The notes under the pieces were generated by a model. That model did not search any database and was not told where the DNA came from. It saw only the letters and a list, made by a program, of their open reading frames with translations. A stretch of DNA of 64,000 nucleotides from Plazaster borealis. Its lineage: Eukaryota; Echinodermata; Asteroidea; Forcipulatida; Labidiasteridae. The stretch is taken from positions 1-64,000 of the forward strand of contig JAJGQC010000721.1 of NCBI GenBank assembly GCA_021014325.1, read 5' to 3'. Positions 31,452 through 44,900 of the stretch are shown one piece after another. The position numbers were made by a program, and so were the translations under genes. Position 1 is the stretch's first letter. Each line of letters starts with the position of its first letter.

Positions 31452-34400
31452 TTACAGAGTTTTAGTTTGCACCAGCAGCACCGTCGTGGATGCCCCCTCA
31501 AAGTATTCGCGGAGAGGGCCCGTGTTCGGGCGGTATGTTACTTTAACGGTGGCGATTTATGTCTACAAGGCTAGATATTGTAGATATTTTAATATTTGGT
31601 CAAACAAGTTATGCTTTTATACGGTTTTCGGCTGTACAAAAAAGATAGATCAGGATCCAACAAAGAGCGTTTCTGTGTGGGAAAAAGCTCCATTCTCAAA
31701 ACCGGGTGAATTACAGAGTTTTAGTTTGCACCAGCAGCACCGTCGAGGATGCCCCTTAAAAGTATTCGCGGAGAGGGCCCATGTTCGGGCTGTATCTTAC
31801 TTTAACGGTGGTGATTTATGTCTACAAGGCTAGATATTGTAGATATTTTAATATTTGGTCAAACAAGTTATGCTTTTATACGGTTTTCGGCTGTACAAAA
31901 AAGATAGATCAGGATCCAACAAAGAGCGTTTCTGTGTGGGAAAAAGCTCCATTCTCAAAACCGGGTGAATTACAGAGTTTTAGTTTGCACCAGCAGCACC
32001 GTCGAGGATGCCCCTTAAAAGTATTCGCGGAGAGGGCCCGTGTTCGGGCGGTATGTTACTTTAACGGTGGCGATTTATGTCTACAAGGCTAGATATTGTA
32101 GATATTTCAATATTTGGTCAAACAAGTTATGCTTTTATGCGGTTTTCGGGTGTACAAAAAAGATAGATTAGGATCCAACAAAGAGCGTTTCTGTGTGGGA
32201 AAAAGCTCCATTCTCAAAACCGGGTGAATTACAGAGTTTTAGTTCGCACCAGCAGCACCGTCGAGGATGCCCCCTAAAAGTATTCGCGGAGAGGGCCCGT
32301 GTTCGGGCGGTATGTTACTTTAACGGTGGTGATTTATGTCTACAAGGCTAGATATTGTAGATATTTTAATATTTGGTCAAACGAGTTATGCTTTTATACG
32401 GTTTTCGGCTGTACAAAAAAGATAGATCAGGATCCAACAAAGAGCGTTTCTGTGTGGGAAAAAGCTCCATTCTCAAAACCGGGTGAATTACAGAGTTTTA
32501 GTTTGCACCAGCAGCACCGTCGAGGATGCCCCTTAAAAGTATTCGCGGAGAGGGCCCGTGTTCGGGCGGTATGTTACTTTAACGGTGGCGATTTATGTCT
32601 ACAAGGCTAGATATTGTAGATATTTTAATATTTGGTCAAACAAGTTATGCTTTTATACGGTTTTCGGCTGTACAAAAAAGATAGATCAGGATCCAACAAA
32701 GAGCGTTTCTGTGTGGGGGAAAAGCTCCATTTTCAAATCTGGGTGAATTAGCCATTTTTCGCCATAAAGCGACGCAATTTTTTCTGCCCAAAGAACACCC
32801 ATTTCTTCTCGAATAAATTAGTCACAGAGTTTTAGTTTGCACCAGCAGCACCGTCGAGGATGCCCCCTAAAAGTATTCGCGGAGATCCGGCGCTTTAAAA
32901 ATGTTTAGAAAATTAGACAAAGAAAAATGGGCACGGTAATATTATTACGGTGTCCACTAATAATAATCTTTAACGGTGGAGACTTATGTGCAGTTGACTC
33001 GTGTGAGGGCGGTATGTTACTTTAACGGTGGTCATTTTATGCCTAGTGGACAAGTTTGAGGGCGGTATGTTACTTTAACGGTGGCGATTTATGTCTACAA
33101 GGCTATAGTCTACAAAGGCTTATAGCCTTGTACATATTTTAATATTTGGGTCAAACAAGTTATGCTTTTATACGGTTTTCGGCTGTACAAAAAAGATAGA
33201 TTAGGATCAAACAAAGAGCGTTTCTGTTTGGGAAAAAGCTCCATTCTCAAAACCGGGTGAATTACAGAGTTTTAGTTTGCACCAGCAGCACCGTCGAGAA
33301 TGCCCCTTAAAAGTATTCGCGGAGAGGGCGCGTGTTCGGGCTGTATGTTAGGCTGTATGTTACTTTAAAGGTGGCGATTTATGTCTACAAGGCTAGATAT
33401 TGTAGATATTTTAATATTTGGTCAAACAAGTTATGCTTTTATACGTTTTTCGGCTGTACAAAAAAGATAGATCAGGATCCAACAAAGAGCGTTTCTGTGT
33501 GGGAAAAAGCTCCATTCTCAAAACTGTCTGAATTAGCCATTTTTCTCCATAAAGCGACGCAATTTTCTCTGCCCAAAGAACACCCATTTTTCTCAAATGA
33601 ATTAGTTACAGAGTTTTAGTTTGCACCAGCAGCACCGACGAGGATGCCCCCTAAAAGTATTGGCGGAGATCCGGCGCTTAAAAAATGTTTTGAAAATTAA
33701 ACAAAGAGAAATGGGCACGGTAATATTATTACGGTGCCCACTAATAATAATCTTTAACGGTAGAGATTTATGTGCAGTTGACTCGTGTGAGGGCAGTATG
33801 TTACTTTAACGGTGGTCATTTTATGCCTAGTGTACAAGTTTGAGGGCGGTATGTTACTTTAACGGTGGCGATTTATGTCTACAAGGCTATAGTCTACAAA
33901 GGCTTATAGCCTTTTACATATTTTAATATTTGGGTCAAACAAGTCATGCTTTTAAACGGCTTTCGGCTGTACAAAAAAGATAGATCAGGATCCAACAAAG
34001 AGCGTTTCTGTGGGAAAAAGCTCCATTCTTAAAACGGGTGAATTACAGAGTTTTAGTTTGCACCAGCAGCACCGTCGAGGATGCCCCTTATAAGTATACG
34101 CGGAGAGGGTCCGTGTTCGGGCGGTATGTTACTTTAACGGTGGTCATTTTATGCCTAGTGGACAAGTTTGAGGGCGGTATGTTACTTTAACGGTGGCGAT
34201 GTATGTCTACAAGGCTATAGTCTACAAAGGCTTATAGCCTTGTACATATTTTAATATTTGGGTCAAACAAGTCATGCTTTTATACGGTTTTCGGCTGTAC
34301 AAAAAAGATAGATCAGGATCCAACAAAGCGCGTTTCTGTTTGGGAAAAAGCTCCATTTTCAAAACCGGGTGAATCACAGAGTTTTAGTTTGCACCAGCAG

Positions 34401-35584
34401 CACCGTCGAGGATGCCCCTTAAAAGTATTCGCGGAGAGGGCCCATGTTCGGGCGGTATGTTACTTTAACGGTGGCGATTTATGTCTACAAGGCTAGATAT
34501 TGTAGATATTTTAATATTTGGTCAAACAAGTTATGCTTTTATACGGTTTTCGGCTGTACAAAAAAAGATAGATCAGGATCCAACAAAGAGCGTTTCTGTG
34601 TGGGAAAAAGCTCCATTCTTAAAACGGGTGAATTACAGAGTTTTAGTTTGCACCAGCAGCACCGTCGAGGATGCCCCTTATAAGTATACGCGGAGAGGGT
34701 CCGTGTTCGGGCGGTATGTTACTTTAACGGTGGTCATTTTATGCCTAGTGGACAAGTTTGAGGGCGGTATGTTACTTTAACGGTGGCGATTTATGTCTAC
34801 AAGGCTATAGTCTACAAAGGCTTATAGCCTTGTACATATTTTAATATTTGGGTCAAACAAGTTATGCTTTTATACGGTTTTCGGCTGTACAAAAAAGATA
34901 GATTAGGATCCAAACAAGAGCGTTTCTGTTTGGGAAAAAGCTCCATTCTCAAAACCGGGTGAATTACAGAGTTTTAGTTTGCACCAGCAGCACCGTCGAG
35001 GATGCCCCTTAAAAGTATTCGCGGAGAGGGCCCGTGTTCGGGCTGTATGTTAGGCTGTATGTTACTTTAAAGGTGGCGATTTATGTCTACAAGGCTAGAT
35101 ATTGTAGATATTTTAATATTTGGTCAAACAAGTTATGCTTTTATACGGTTTTCGGCTGTACAAAAAAGATAGATCAGGATCCAACAAAGAGCGTTTCTGT
35201 GTGGGGAAAAAGCTCCATTCTCAAAACTGGGTGAATTAGCCATTTTTCGCCATAAAGCGACGCAGTTTTCTCTGCCCAAAGAACACCCATTTTTTCTCAA
35301 ATAAATTAGTTACAGAGTTTTAGTTTGCACCAGCAGCACCGTCGAGGATGCCCCTAAAAGTCTTCGCGGAGATCCAGCGCTTAAAAAATGTTTTGAAAAT
35401 TAGACAAATAGAAATGGGCACGGTAATATTATTACGGTGCCCACTAATAATAATCTTTAACGGTAGAGATTTATGTGCAGTTGACTCGTGTGAGGGCGGT
35501 ATGTTACTTTAACGGTGGTCATTTTATGCCTAGTGGACAAGTTTGAGGGCGGTATGTTACTTAACGGTGGCGATTTATGTCTAC
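31452..35584. repeat. Tandem array 2: 259-bp unit growing into compound repeats
   Basis: The basic unit starts ACAGAGTTTTAGTTTGCACC at 31453, 31712, 31971, 32230 and 32489, i.e. every 259 bp with very few differences. After about 32750, longer compound units appear. They contain CATTTTTCGCCATAAAGCG, a GGGCACGGTAATATTATTAC hairpin block (near 32927, 33713 and 35416), and one or two extra copies of GGGCGGTATGTTACTTTAAC. Open frames of ~60-103 codons follow the repeat and shift with its indels. The array ends abruptly at the MITE starting at 35585. Confidence 0.95.
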
Positions 35585-35978
35585 GGGGCACCCCACTAAA
35601 TATGGAGAAAACAGAGCGTCGAGCTCAAAATATCCTATATTAGACAGATTTGAGAGCCCAATAAAAGGGGTAGAGTGTAAAAATGTTGCCCAATTGTAAC
35701 CTGGGGTTGTTGACTTCCAACTTGAGGTATTTTGGATGACATAGGCCCTGAAAAATGGTCCTATTTGCCGAGAGGTGTAGGGACATTTTTCAAGATTGAT
35801 GCTCGGACGTTTGGAAAATTACACCGGTGTAGGGGTGTTTTTATTTGGAGGGAGAATAACTCGATAATTTTCCCTTTACTGTAAAAAGCTGTGAGACTTT
35901 TAAGTATTTTTCGTGTATTTTTGAATATTTAGCCTTTTGCACTGAATGCTATGGGAGTTGATTTAGTGGGGTGCACCC
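35585..35978 (+). mobile_element. MITE with GGGTGCACCCCACT ends, copy 2, at the junction of two arrays
   Basis: The left end GGGGCACCCCACTAAAT pairs with the right end ATTTAGTGGGGTGCACCC. It is the same family as 28934-29386, opposite orientation. It begins directly after a truncated unit of array 2 and its right end abuts array 3. Its last ~90-110 bp (GCTGTGAGACTTTTAAG..., TTTTTGAATATTTAGC, TTTAGTGGGGTGCACCC) are related to part of every array 3 monomer. Confidence 0.88.
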
Positions 35979-38900
35979 ACAGACGTATGAAGCCCAATTC
36001 CTTTCCACAACCACGCACATTGCAACGGATGTATGAAGCCACAACCACGGCACGTTTGCGTGGTTGTGGCATCGTAGTTCTGGGGGTCATGCAATTAATA
36101 GACTGTGTAATTATAACAATCTACCAGAACCTGAGGGGTCTGTGCTTCAACTTTTGAGGAGATTTGATAAATTTAGGCGTTAAAGTTGGTCCTATTTGGG
36201 TTGGGAATTAGAGGTGCATCGATGAAAACTGGCAGCAAGTCGGTTTGCGAAAACGTTTTGGTTTGTTTTTTTTTCTTCTAGGGTAATAATTATCAAAAAT
36301 TCCAATCGGCTGACCTGCCCAAAAATTGAAAAGAAATCTTAAGTTTACTTGTCTGGAAATATATCTGATTGGTTTTCAAGAGGCTGAGAGACTTTGAAAT
36401 ATTTGTTGAGTATTTTTGAATATTTAGCATTTAGCGTTGGTTGCTATGTGAGTTTTTTAGTGTGGTGAACCCTGCACGCACGAACAGACGTATGAAGCCA
36501 AATTCTTTTCCACAACCACGCACATTGCAACGGATGTATGAAGCCACAACCACGGAACGTTTGCGTGGTTGTGGCATCGTAAAAATAACGTTCTGGGGGT
36601 CATGCAATTAATAGACTGTGTAATTATAACAATCTACCAGAACCTGAGGGGTCTGTGCTTCAACTTTTGAGGAGATTTGATAAATTTAGGCGTTAAAGTT
36701 GGTCCTATTTGGCTTGGGAATTAGAGCAGTGCCTCGATGAAAACTGGCAGCAAGTCGGTTTGTGAAAAAGCACGTTTTGGTTGTTTTTTTTCTTTTCTTC
36801 TTCTAGGGTAAAAATTATCAAAAATTCCAATCGGCTGACCTGCCGAAAAATTGAAAAGAATTTATAAGTTTAGTTGTAGGGAATTATATCTGATTTGTTT
36901 TCAAGAGGCTGAGAGACTTTGAAATATTTTTTGAGCATTTTTGAATATTAAGCGTTTAGCGTTGGTTGCTATGTGAGTTTATTTAGTGTGGTGCACCCTG
37001 CACGCACGAACAGGCGTATGAAGCCCAATTCCTTTCCACAACCATGCACATTGCAACGGATGTATGAAGCCACAACCACGGCACGTTTGCGTGGTTGTGG
37101 CATCGTAAAAAATAACGTTCTGGGGGTCATGCAAGTAATAGACTGTGTAATTACAACAATCTACCAGAACATGATGGCTCTGTGCTTCAACTTTTGAGGT
37201 GATTTGATAAATTTAGGCGTTAAAGTTGGTCCTATTTGGCCTGGGAGTTAGAGCAGTGCCTCGATGAAAACTGGCAGCAAGTCGGCTTGTGAAAAAGCAC
37301 ATTTTTTTCTTTTTCTTTTGGGGTAAAAAAATTATCGAAAATTCCACACGGCTGACCTGCCGAAAAATTGAAAAGAATTTATAAGTTTAGTTGTAGGGAA
37401 TTATATCTGATTTGTTTTCAAGAGGCTGAGAGACTTTGAAATATTTTTTGAGCATTTTTGAATATTAAGCGTTTAGCGTTGGTTGCTATGTGAGTTTATT
37501 TAGTGTGGTGCACCCTGCACGCACGAACAGACGTATGAAGCCCAATTCCTTTCCACAACCATGCACATTGCAACGGATGTATGAAGCCACAACCACGGCA
37601 CGTTTGCGTGGTTGTGGCATCGTAAAAATAACGTTCTGGGGTCATGCAAGTAATAGACTGTGTAATTACAACAATCTACCAGAACATGATGGCTCTGTGC
37701 TTCAACTTTTGAGGTGATTTGATAAATTTAGGCGTTAAAGTTGGTCCTATTTGGCCTGGGAGTTAGAGCAGTGCCTCGATGAAAACTGGCAGCAAGTCGG
37801 CTTGTGAAAAAGCACATTTTTTTTCTTTTTCTTTTGGGGTAAAAAAATTATCGAAAATTCCACACGGCTGACCTGCCGAAAAATTGAAAAGAATTTATAA
37901 GTTTAGTTGTAGGGAATTATATCTGATTTGTTTTCAAGAGGCTGAGAGACTTTGAAATATTTTTTGAGCATTTTTGAATATTAAGCGTTTAGCGTTGGTT
38001 GCTATGTGAGTTTATTTAGTGTGGTGCACCCTGCACGCACGAACAGACGTATGAAGCCCAATTCCTTTCCACAACCATGCACATTGCAACGGATGTATGA
38101 AGCCACAACCACGGCACGTTTGCGTGGTTGTGGCATCGTAAAAATAACGTTCTGGGGGTCATGCAAGTAATAGACTGTGTAATTACAATAATCTACCAGA
38201 ACATGAGGGCTCTGTGCTTCAACTTTTGAGGAGATTTGATAAATTTAGGCGTTAAAGTTGGTCCTATTTGGCCTGGGAGTTAGAGCAGTGCCTCGATGAA
38301 AACTGGCAGCAAGTCGGCTTGTGAAAAAGCACATTTTTTTCTTTTTCTTTTGGGGTAAAAATTTTATCGAAAATTCCAAACGGCTGACCTGCCGAAAAAT
38401 TGAAAAGAATTTATAAGTTTAGTTGTAGGGAATTATATCTGATTTGTTTTCAAGAGGCTGAGAGACTTTGAAATATTTTTTGAGCATTTTTGAATATTAA
38501 GCGTTTAGCGTTGGTTGCTATGTGAGTTTATTTAGTGTGGTGCACCCTGCACGCACGAACAGACGTATGAAGCCCAATTCCTTTCCACAACCATGCACAT
38601 TGCAACGGATGTATGAAGCCACAACCACGGCACGTTTGCGTGGTTGTGGCATCGTAAAAAATAACGTTCTGGGGGTCATGCAAGTAATAGACTGTGTAAT
38701 TACAACAATCTACCAGAACATGATGGCTCTGTGCTTCAACTTTTGAGGTGATTTGATAAATTTAGGCGTTAAAGTTGGTCCTATTTGGCCTGGGAGTTAG
38801 AGCAGTGCCTCGATGAAAACTGGCAGCAAGTCGGCTTGTGAAAAAGCACATTTTTTTTCTTTTTCTTTTGGGGTAAAAAAATTATCGAAAATTCCACACG

Positions 38901-41900
38901 GCTGACCTGCCGAAAAATTGAAAAGAATTTATAAGTTTAGTTGTAGGGAATTATATCTGATTTGTTTTCAAGAGGCTGAGAGACTTTGAAATATTTTTTG
39001 AGCATTTTTGAATATTAAGCGTTTAGCGTTGGTTGCTATGTGAGTTTATTTAGTGTGGTGCACCCTGCACGCACGAACAGACGTATGAAGCCCAATTCCT
39101 TTCCACAACCATGCACATTGCAACGGATGTATGAAGCCACAACCACGGCACGTTTGCGTGGTTGTGGCATCGTAAAAAATAACGTTCTGGGGGTCATGCA
39201 AGTAATAGACTGTGTAATTACAACAATCTACCAGAACATGATGGCTCTGTGCTTCAACTTTTGAGGAGATTTGATAAATTTAGGCGTTAAAGTTGGTCCT
39301 ATTTGGCCTGGGAGTTAGAGCAGTGCCTCGATGAAAACTGGCAGCAAGTCGGCTTGTGAAAAAGCACATTTTTTTTTCTTTTTCTTTTGGGGTAAAAAAA
39401 TTATCGAAAATTCCAAACGGCTGACCTGCCGAAAAATTGAAAAGAATTTATAAGTTTAGTTGTAGGGAATTATATCTGATTTGTTTTCAAGAGGCTGAGA
39501 GACTTTGAAATATTTTTCAGCATTTTTGAATATTAAGCGTTTAGCGTTGGTTGCTATGTGAGTTTATTTAGTGTGGTGCACCCTGCACGCACGAACAGAC
39601 GTATGAAGCCCAATTCCTTTCCACAACCATGCACATTGCAACGGATGTATGAAGCCACAACCACGGCACGTTTGCGTGGTTGTGGCATCGTAAAAAATAA
39701 CGTTCTGGGGGTCATGCAAGTAATAGACTGTGTAATTACAACAATCTACCAGAACATGAGGGCTCTGTGCTTCAACTTTTGAGGAGATTTGATAAATTTA
39801 GGCGTTAAAGTTGGTCCTATTTGGCCTGGGAGTTAGAGCAGTGCCTCGATGAAAACTGGCAGCAAGTCGGCTTGTGAAAAAGCACATTTTTTTCTTTTTC
39901 TTTTGGGGTAAAAAATTATCGAAAATTCCAAACGGCTGACCTGCCGAAAAATTGAAAAGAATTTATAAGTTTAGTTGTAGGGAATTATATCTGATTTGTT
40001 TTCAAGAGGCTGAGAGACTTTGAAATATTTTTGAGCATTTTAGAATATTAAGCGTTTAGCGTTGGTTGCTATGTGAGTTTATTTAGTGTGGTGCACCCTG
40101 CACGCACGAACAGACGTATGAAGCCCAATTCCTTTCCACAACCATGCACATTGCAACGGATGTATGAAGCCACAACCACGGCACGTTTGCGTGGTTGTGG
40201 CATCGTAAAAATAACGTTCTGGGGTCATGCAAGTAATAGACTGTGTAATTACAACAATCTACCAGAACATGAGGGCTCTGTGCTTCAACTTTTGAGGAGA
40301 TTTGATAAATTTAGGCGTTAAAGTTGGTCCTATTTGGCCTGGGAGTTAGAGCAGTGCCTCGATGAAAACTGGCAGCAAGTCGGCTTGTGAAAAAGCACAT
40401 TTTTTTTTTTTTTTCTTTTGGGGTAAAAAAATTATCGAAAATTCCAAACGGCTGACCTGCCGAAAAATTGAAAAGAATTTATAAGTTTAGTTGTAGGGAA
40501 TTATATCTGATTTGTTTTCAAGAGGCTGAGAGACTTTGAAATATTTTTTGAGCATTTTTGAATATTAAGCGTTTAGCGTTGGTTGCTATGTGAGTTTATT
40601 TAGTGTGGTGCACCCTGCACGCACGAACAGACGTATGAAGCCCAATTCCTTTCCACAACCATGCACATTGCAACGGATGTATGAAGCCACAACCACGGCA
40701 CGTTTGCGTGGTTGTGGCATCGTAAAAAATAACGTTCTGGGGGTCATGCAAGTAATAGACTGTGTAATTACAATAATCTACCAGAACATGAGGGCTCTGT
40801 GCTTCAACTTTTGAGGAGATTTGATAAATTTAGGCGTTAAAGTTGGTCCTATTTGGCCTGGGAGTTAGAGCAGTGCCTCGATGAAAACTGGCAGCAAGTC
40901 GGCTTGTGAAAAAGCACATTTTTTTTTCTTTTTCTTTTGGGGTAAAAAAATTATCGAAAATTCCAAACGGCTGACCTGCCGAAAAATTGAAAAGAATTTA
41001 TAAGTTTAGTTGTAGGGAATTATATCTGATTTGTTTTCAAGAGGCTGAGAGACTTTGAAATATTTTTTGAGCATTTTTGAATATTAAGCGTTTAGCGTTG
41101 GTTGCTATGTGAGTTTATTTAGTGTGGTGCACCCTGCACGCACGAACAGACGTATGAAGCCCAATTCCTTTCCACAACCATGCACATTGCAACGGATGTA
41201 TGAAGCCACAACCACGGCACGTTTGCGTGGTTGTGGCATCGTAAAAAATAACGTTCTGGGGGTCATGCAAGTAATAGACTGTGTAATTACAATAATCTAC
41301 CAGAACATGAGGGCTCTGTGCTTCAACTTTTGAGGAGATTTGATAAATTTAGGCGTTAAAGTTGGTCCTATTTGGCCTGGGAGTTAGAGCAGTGCCTCGA
41401 TGAAAACTGGCAGCAAGTCGGCTTGTGAAAAAGCACATTTTTTTTCTTTTTCTTTTGGGGTAAAAAAATTATCGAAAATTCCACACGGCTGACCTGCCGA
41501 AAAATTGAAAAGAAATCTTAAGTTTAGTTGTCGGGAATTATATCTGATTTGTTTTCAAGAGGCTGAGAGACTTTGAAATATTTTTTGAGCATTTTTGAAT
41601 ATTAAGCGTTTAGCGTTGGTTGCTATGTGAGTTTATTTAGTGTGGTGCACCCTGCACGCACGAACAGACGTATGAAGCCCAATTCCTTTCCACAACCATG
41701 CACATTGCAACGGATGTATGAAGCCACAACCACGGCACGTTTGCGTGGTTGTGGCATCGTAAAAAATAACGTTCTGGGGGTCATGCAAGTAATAGACTGT
41801 GTAATTACAACAATCTACCAGAACATGAGGGCTCTGTGCTTCAACTTTTGAGGAGATTTGATAAATTTAGGCGTTAAAGTTGGTCCTATTTGGCCTGGGA

Positions 41901-44900
41901 GTTAGAGCAGTGCCTCGATGAAAACTGGCAGCAAGTCGGCTTGTGAAAAAGCACATTTTTTTCTTTTTCTTTTGGGGTAAAAAAATAATCGAAAATTCCA
42001 AACGGCTGACCTGCCGAAAAATTGAAAAGAATTTATAAGTTTAGTTGTAGGGAATTATATCTGATTTGTTTTCAAGAGGCTGAGTGACTTTGAAATATTT
42101 TTTGAGCATTTTTGAATATTTAGCATTTAGCGTTGGTTGCTATGTGAGTTTATTTAGTGTGGTGCACCCTGCACGCACGAACAGACGTATGAAGCCCAAT
42201 TCCTTTCCACAACCATGCACATTGCAACGGATGTATGAAGCCACAACCACGGCACGTTTGCGTGGTTGTGGCATCGTAAAAATAACGTTCTGGGGTCATG
42301 CAATTAATAGACTGTGTAATTATAACAATCTACCAGAACATGAGGGCTCTGTGCTTCAACTTTTGAGGAGATTTGATAAATTTAGGCGTTAAAGTTGGTC
42401 CTATTTGGCCTGGGAATTAGAGCAGTGCCTCGATGAAAACTGGCAGCAAGTCGGCTTGTGAAAAAGCACATTTTTTTTTTTTCTTTTGGGGTAAAAAATT
42501 ATCGAAAATTCCAAACGGCTGACCTGCCGAAAAATTGAAAAGAAATCTTGCGTTTAGTTGTCGGGAAATATATCTGATTTGTTTTCAAGAGGCTGAGAGA
42601 CTTTGAAATATTTTTTGAGCATTTTTGAATATTTAGCATTTAGCGTTGGTTGCTATGTGAGTTTATTTAGTGTGGTGCACCCTGCACGCACGAACAGACG
42701 TATGAAGCCCAATTCCTTTCCACAACCATGCACATTGCAACGGATGTATGAAGCCACAACCACGGCACGTTTGCGTGGTTGTGGCATCGTAAAAATAACG
42801 TTCTGGGGTCATGCAATTAATAGACTGTGTAATTATAACAATCTACCAGAACATGAGGGCTCTGTGCTTCAACTTTTGAGGAGATTTGATAAATTTAGGC
42901 GTTAAAGTTGGTCCTATTTGGCTTGGGAATTAGAGCAGTGCCTCGATGAAAACTGGCAGCAAGTCGGCTTGTGAAAAAGCACATTTTTTTCTTTTTCTTT
43001 TGGGGTAAACAATATTTCGTAAATTCAAAACGGCTGACCTGCCGAAAAATTGAAAAGAAATCTTGCGTTTAGTTGTCGGGAAATATATCTGATTTGTTTT
43101 CAAGAGGCTGAGAGACTTTGAAATATTTTTGGAGCATTTTTGAATATTTAGCATTTAGCGTTGGTTGCTATGTGAGTTTATTTAGTGTGGTGCACCCTGC
43201 ACGCACGAACAGACGTATGAAGCCCAATTCCTTTCCACAACCATGCACATTGCAACGGATGTATGAAGCCACAACCACGGCACGTTTGCGTGGTTGTGGC
43301 ATCGTAAAAATAACGTTCTGGGGTCATGCAATTAATAGACTGTGTAATTATAACAATCTACCAGAACATGAGGGCTCTGTGCTTCAACTTTTGAGGAGAT
43401 TTGATAAATTTAGGCGTTAAAGTTGGTCCTATTTGGCTTGGGAATTAGAGCAGTGCCTCGATGAAAACTGGCAGCAAGTCGGCTTGTGAAAAAGCACATT
43501 TTGTTTTTTTTTTCTTTTGGGGTAAAAAAATTATCGAAAATTCCAAACGGCTGACCTGCCGAAAAATTGAAAAGAAATCTTGCGTTTAGTTGTCGGGAAA
43601 TATATCTGATTTGTTTTCAAGAGGCTGAGAGACTTTGAAATATTTTTTGAGCATTTTTGAATATTTAGCATTTAGCGTTGGTTGCTATGTGAGTTTATTT
43701 AGTGTGGTGCACCCTGCACGCACGAACAGACGTATGAAGCCCAATTCCTTTCCACAACCATGCACATTGCAACGGATGTATGAAGCCACAACCACGGCAC
43801 GTTTGCGTGGTTGTGGCATCGTAAAAATAACGTTCTGGGTGTCATGCAATTAATAGACTGTGTAATTATAACAATCTACCAGAACATGAGGGCTCTGTGC
43901 TTCAACTTTTGAGGAGATTTGATAAATTTAGGCGTTAAAGTTGGTCCTATTTGGCTTGGGAATTAGAGCAGTGCCTCGATGAAAACTGGCAGCAAGTCGG
44001 CTTGTGAAAAAGCACATTTTTTTTCTTTTTCTTTTGGGGTTAAAAAATTATCGAAAATTCCAAACGGCTGACCTGCCAAAAAAATTGAAAAGAAATCTTG
44101 CGTTTAGTTGTCGGGAAATATATCTGATTTGTTTTCAAGAGGCTGAGAGACTTTGAAATATTTTTGAGCATTTTTGAATATTAAGCGTTTAGCGTTGGTT
44201 GCTATGTGAGTTTATTTAGTGTGGTGCACCCTGCACGCACGAACAGACGTATGAAGCCCAATTCCTTTCCACAACCATGCACATTGCAACGGATGTATGA
44301 AGCCACAACCACGGCACGTTTGCGTGGTTGTGGCATCGTAAAAATAACGTTCTGGGGGTCATGCAATTAATAGACTGTGTAATTATAACAATCTACCAGA
44401 ACATGAGGGCTCTGTGCTTCAACTTTTGAGGAGATTTGATAAATTTAGGCGTTAAAGTTGGTCCTATTTGGCCTGGGAATTAGAGCAGTGCCTCGATGAA
44501 AACTGGCAGCAAGTCGGCTTGTGAAAAAGCACATTTTTTTTCTTTTTCTTTTGGGGTAAAAAAATTATCGAAAATTCCAAACGGCTGACCTGCCGAAAAA
44601 TTGAAAAGAAATCTTAAGTTTAGTTGTCGGGAAATATATCTGATTTGTTTTCAAGAGGCTGAGAGACTTTGAAATATTTTTTGAGCATTTTTGAATATTT
44701 AGCATTTAGCGTTGGTTGCTATGTGAGTTTATTTAGTGTGGTGCACCCTGCACGCACGAACAGACGTATGAAGCCCAATTCCTTTCCACAACCATGCACA
44801 TTGCAACGGATGTATGAAGCCACAACCACGGCACGTTTGCGTGGTTGTGGCATCGTAAAAATAACGTTCTGGGGTCATGCAATTAATAGACTGTGTAATT

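Noticed and set aside
31055..31465. 136-codon open frame
   Set aside because: No domain, no promoter or splice evidence, and its 3' part is repeat sequence shared with the following array.
32927..32952. GGGCACGGTAATATTATTAC hairpin resembling the TAATATTAC stem-loop origin of CRESS-type single-stranded DNA viruses
   Set aside because: The core is TAATATTATTAC rather than TAATATTAC, no Rep gene or iterons are present, and the block is simply part of the compound tandem repeat (also near 33713 and 35416). A chance AT-palindrome is the simpler reading.
31486..35234. Recurring 60-103 codon frames containing IYVYKARYCRYFNIWSNKLC in the 259-bp array
   Set aside because: Same reasoning: the frame recurs with the repeat, breaks at repeat indels and has no recognisable domain.
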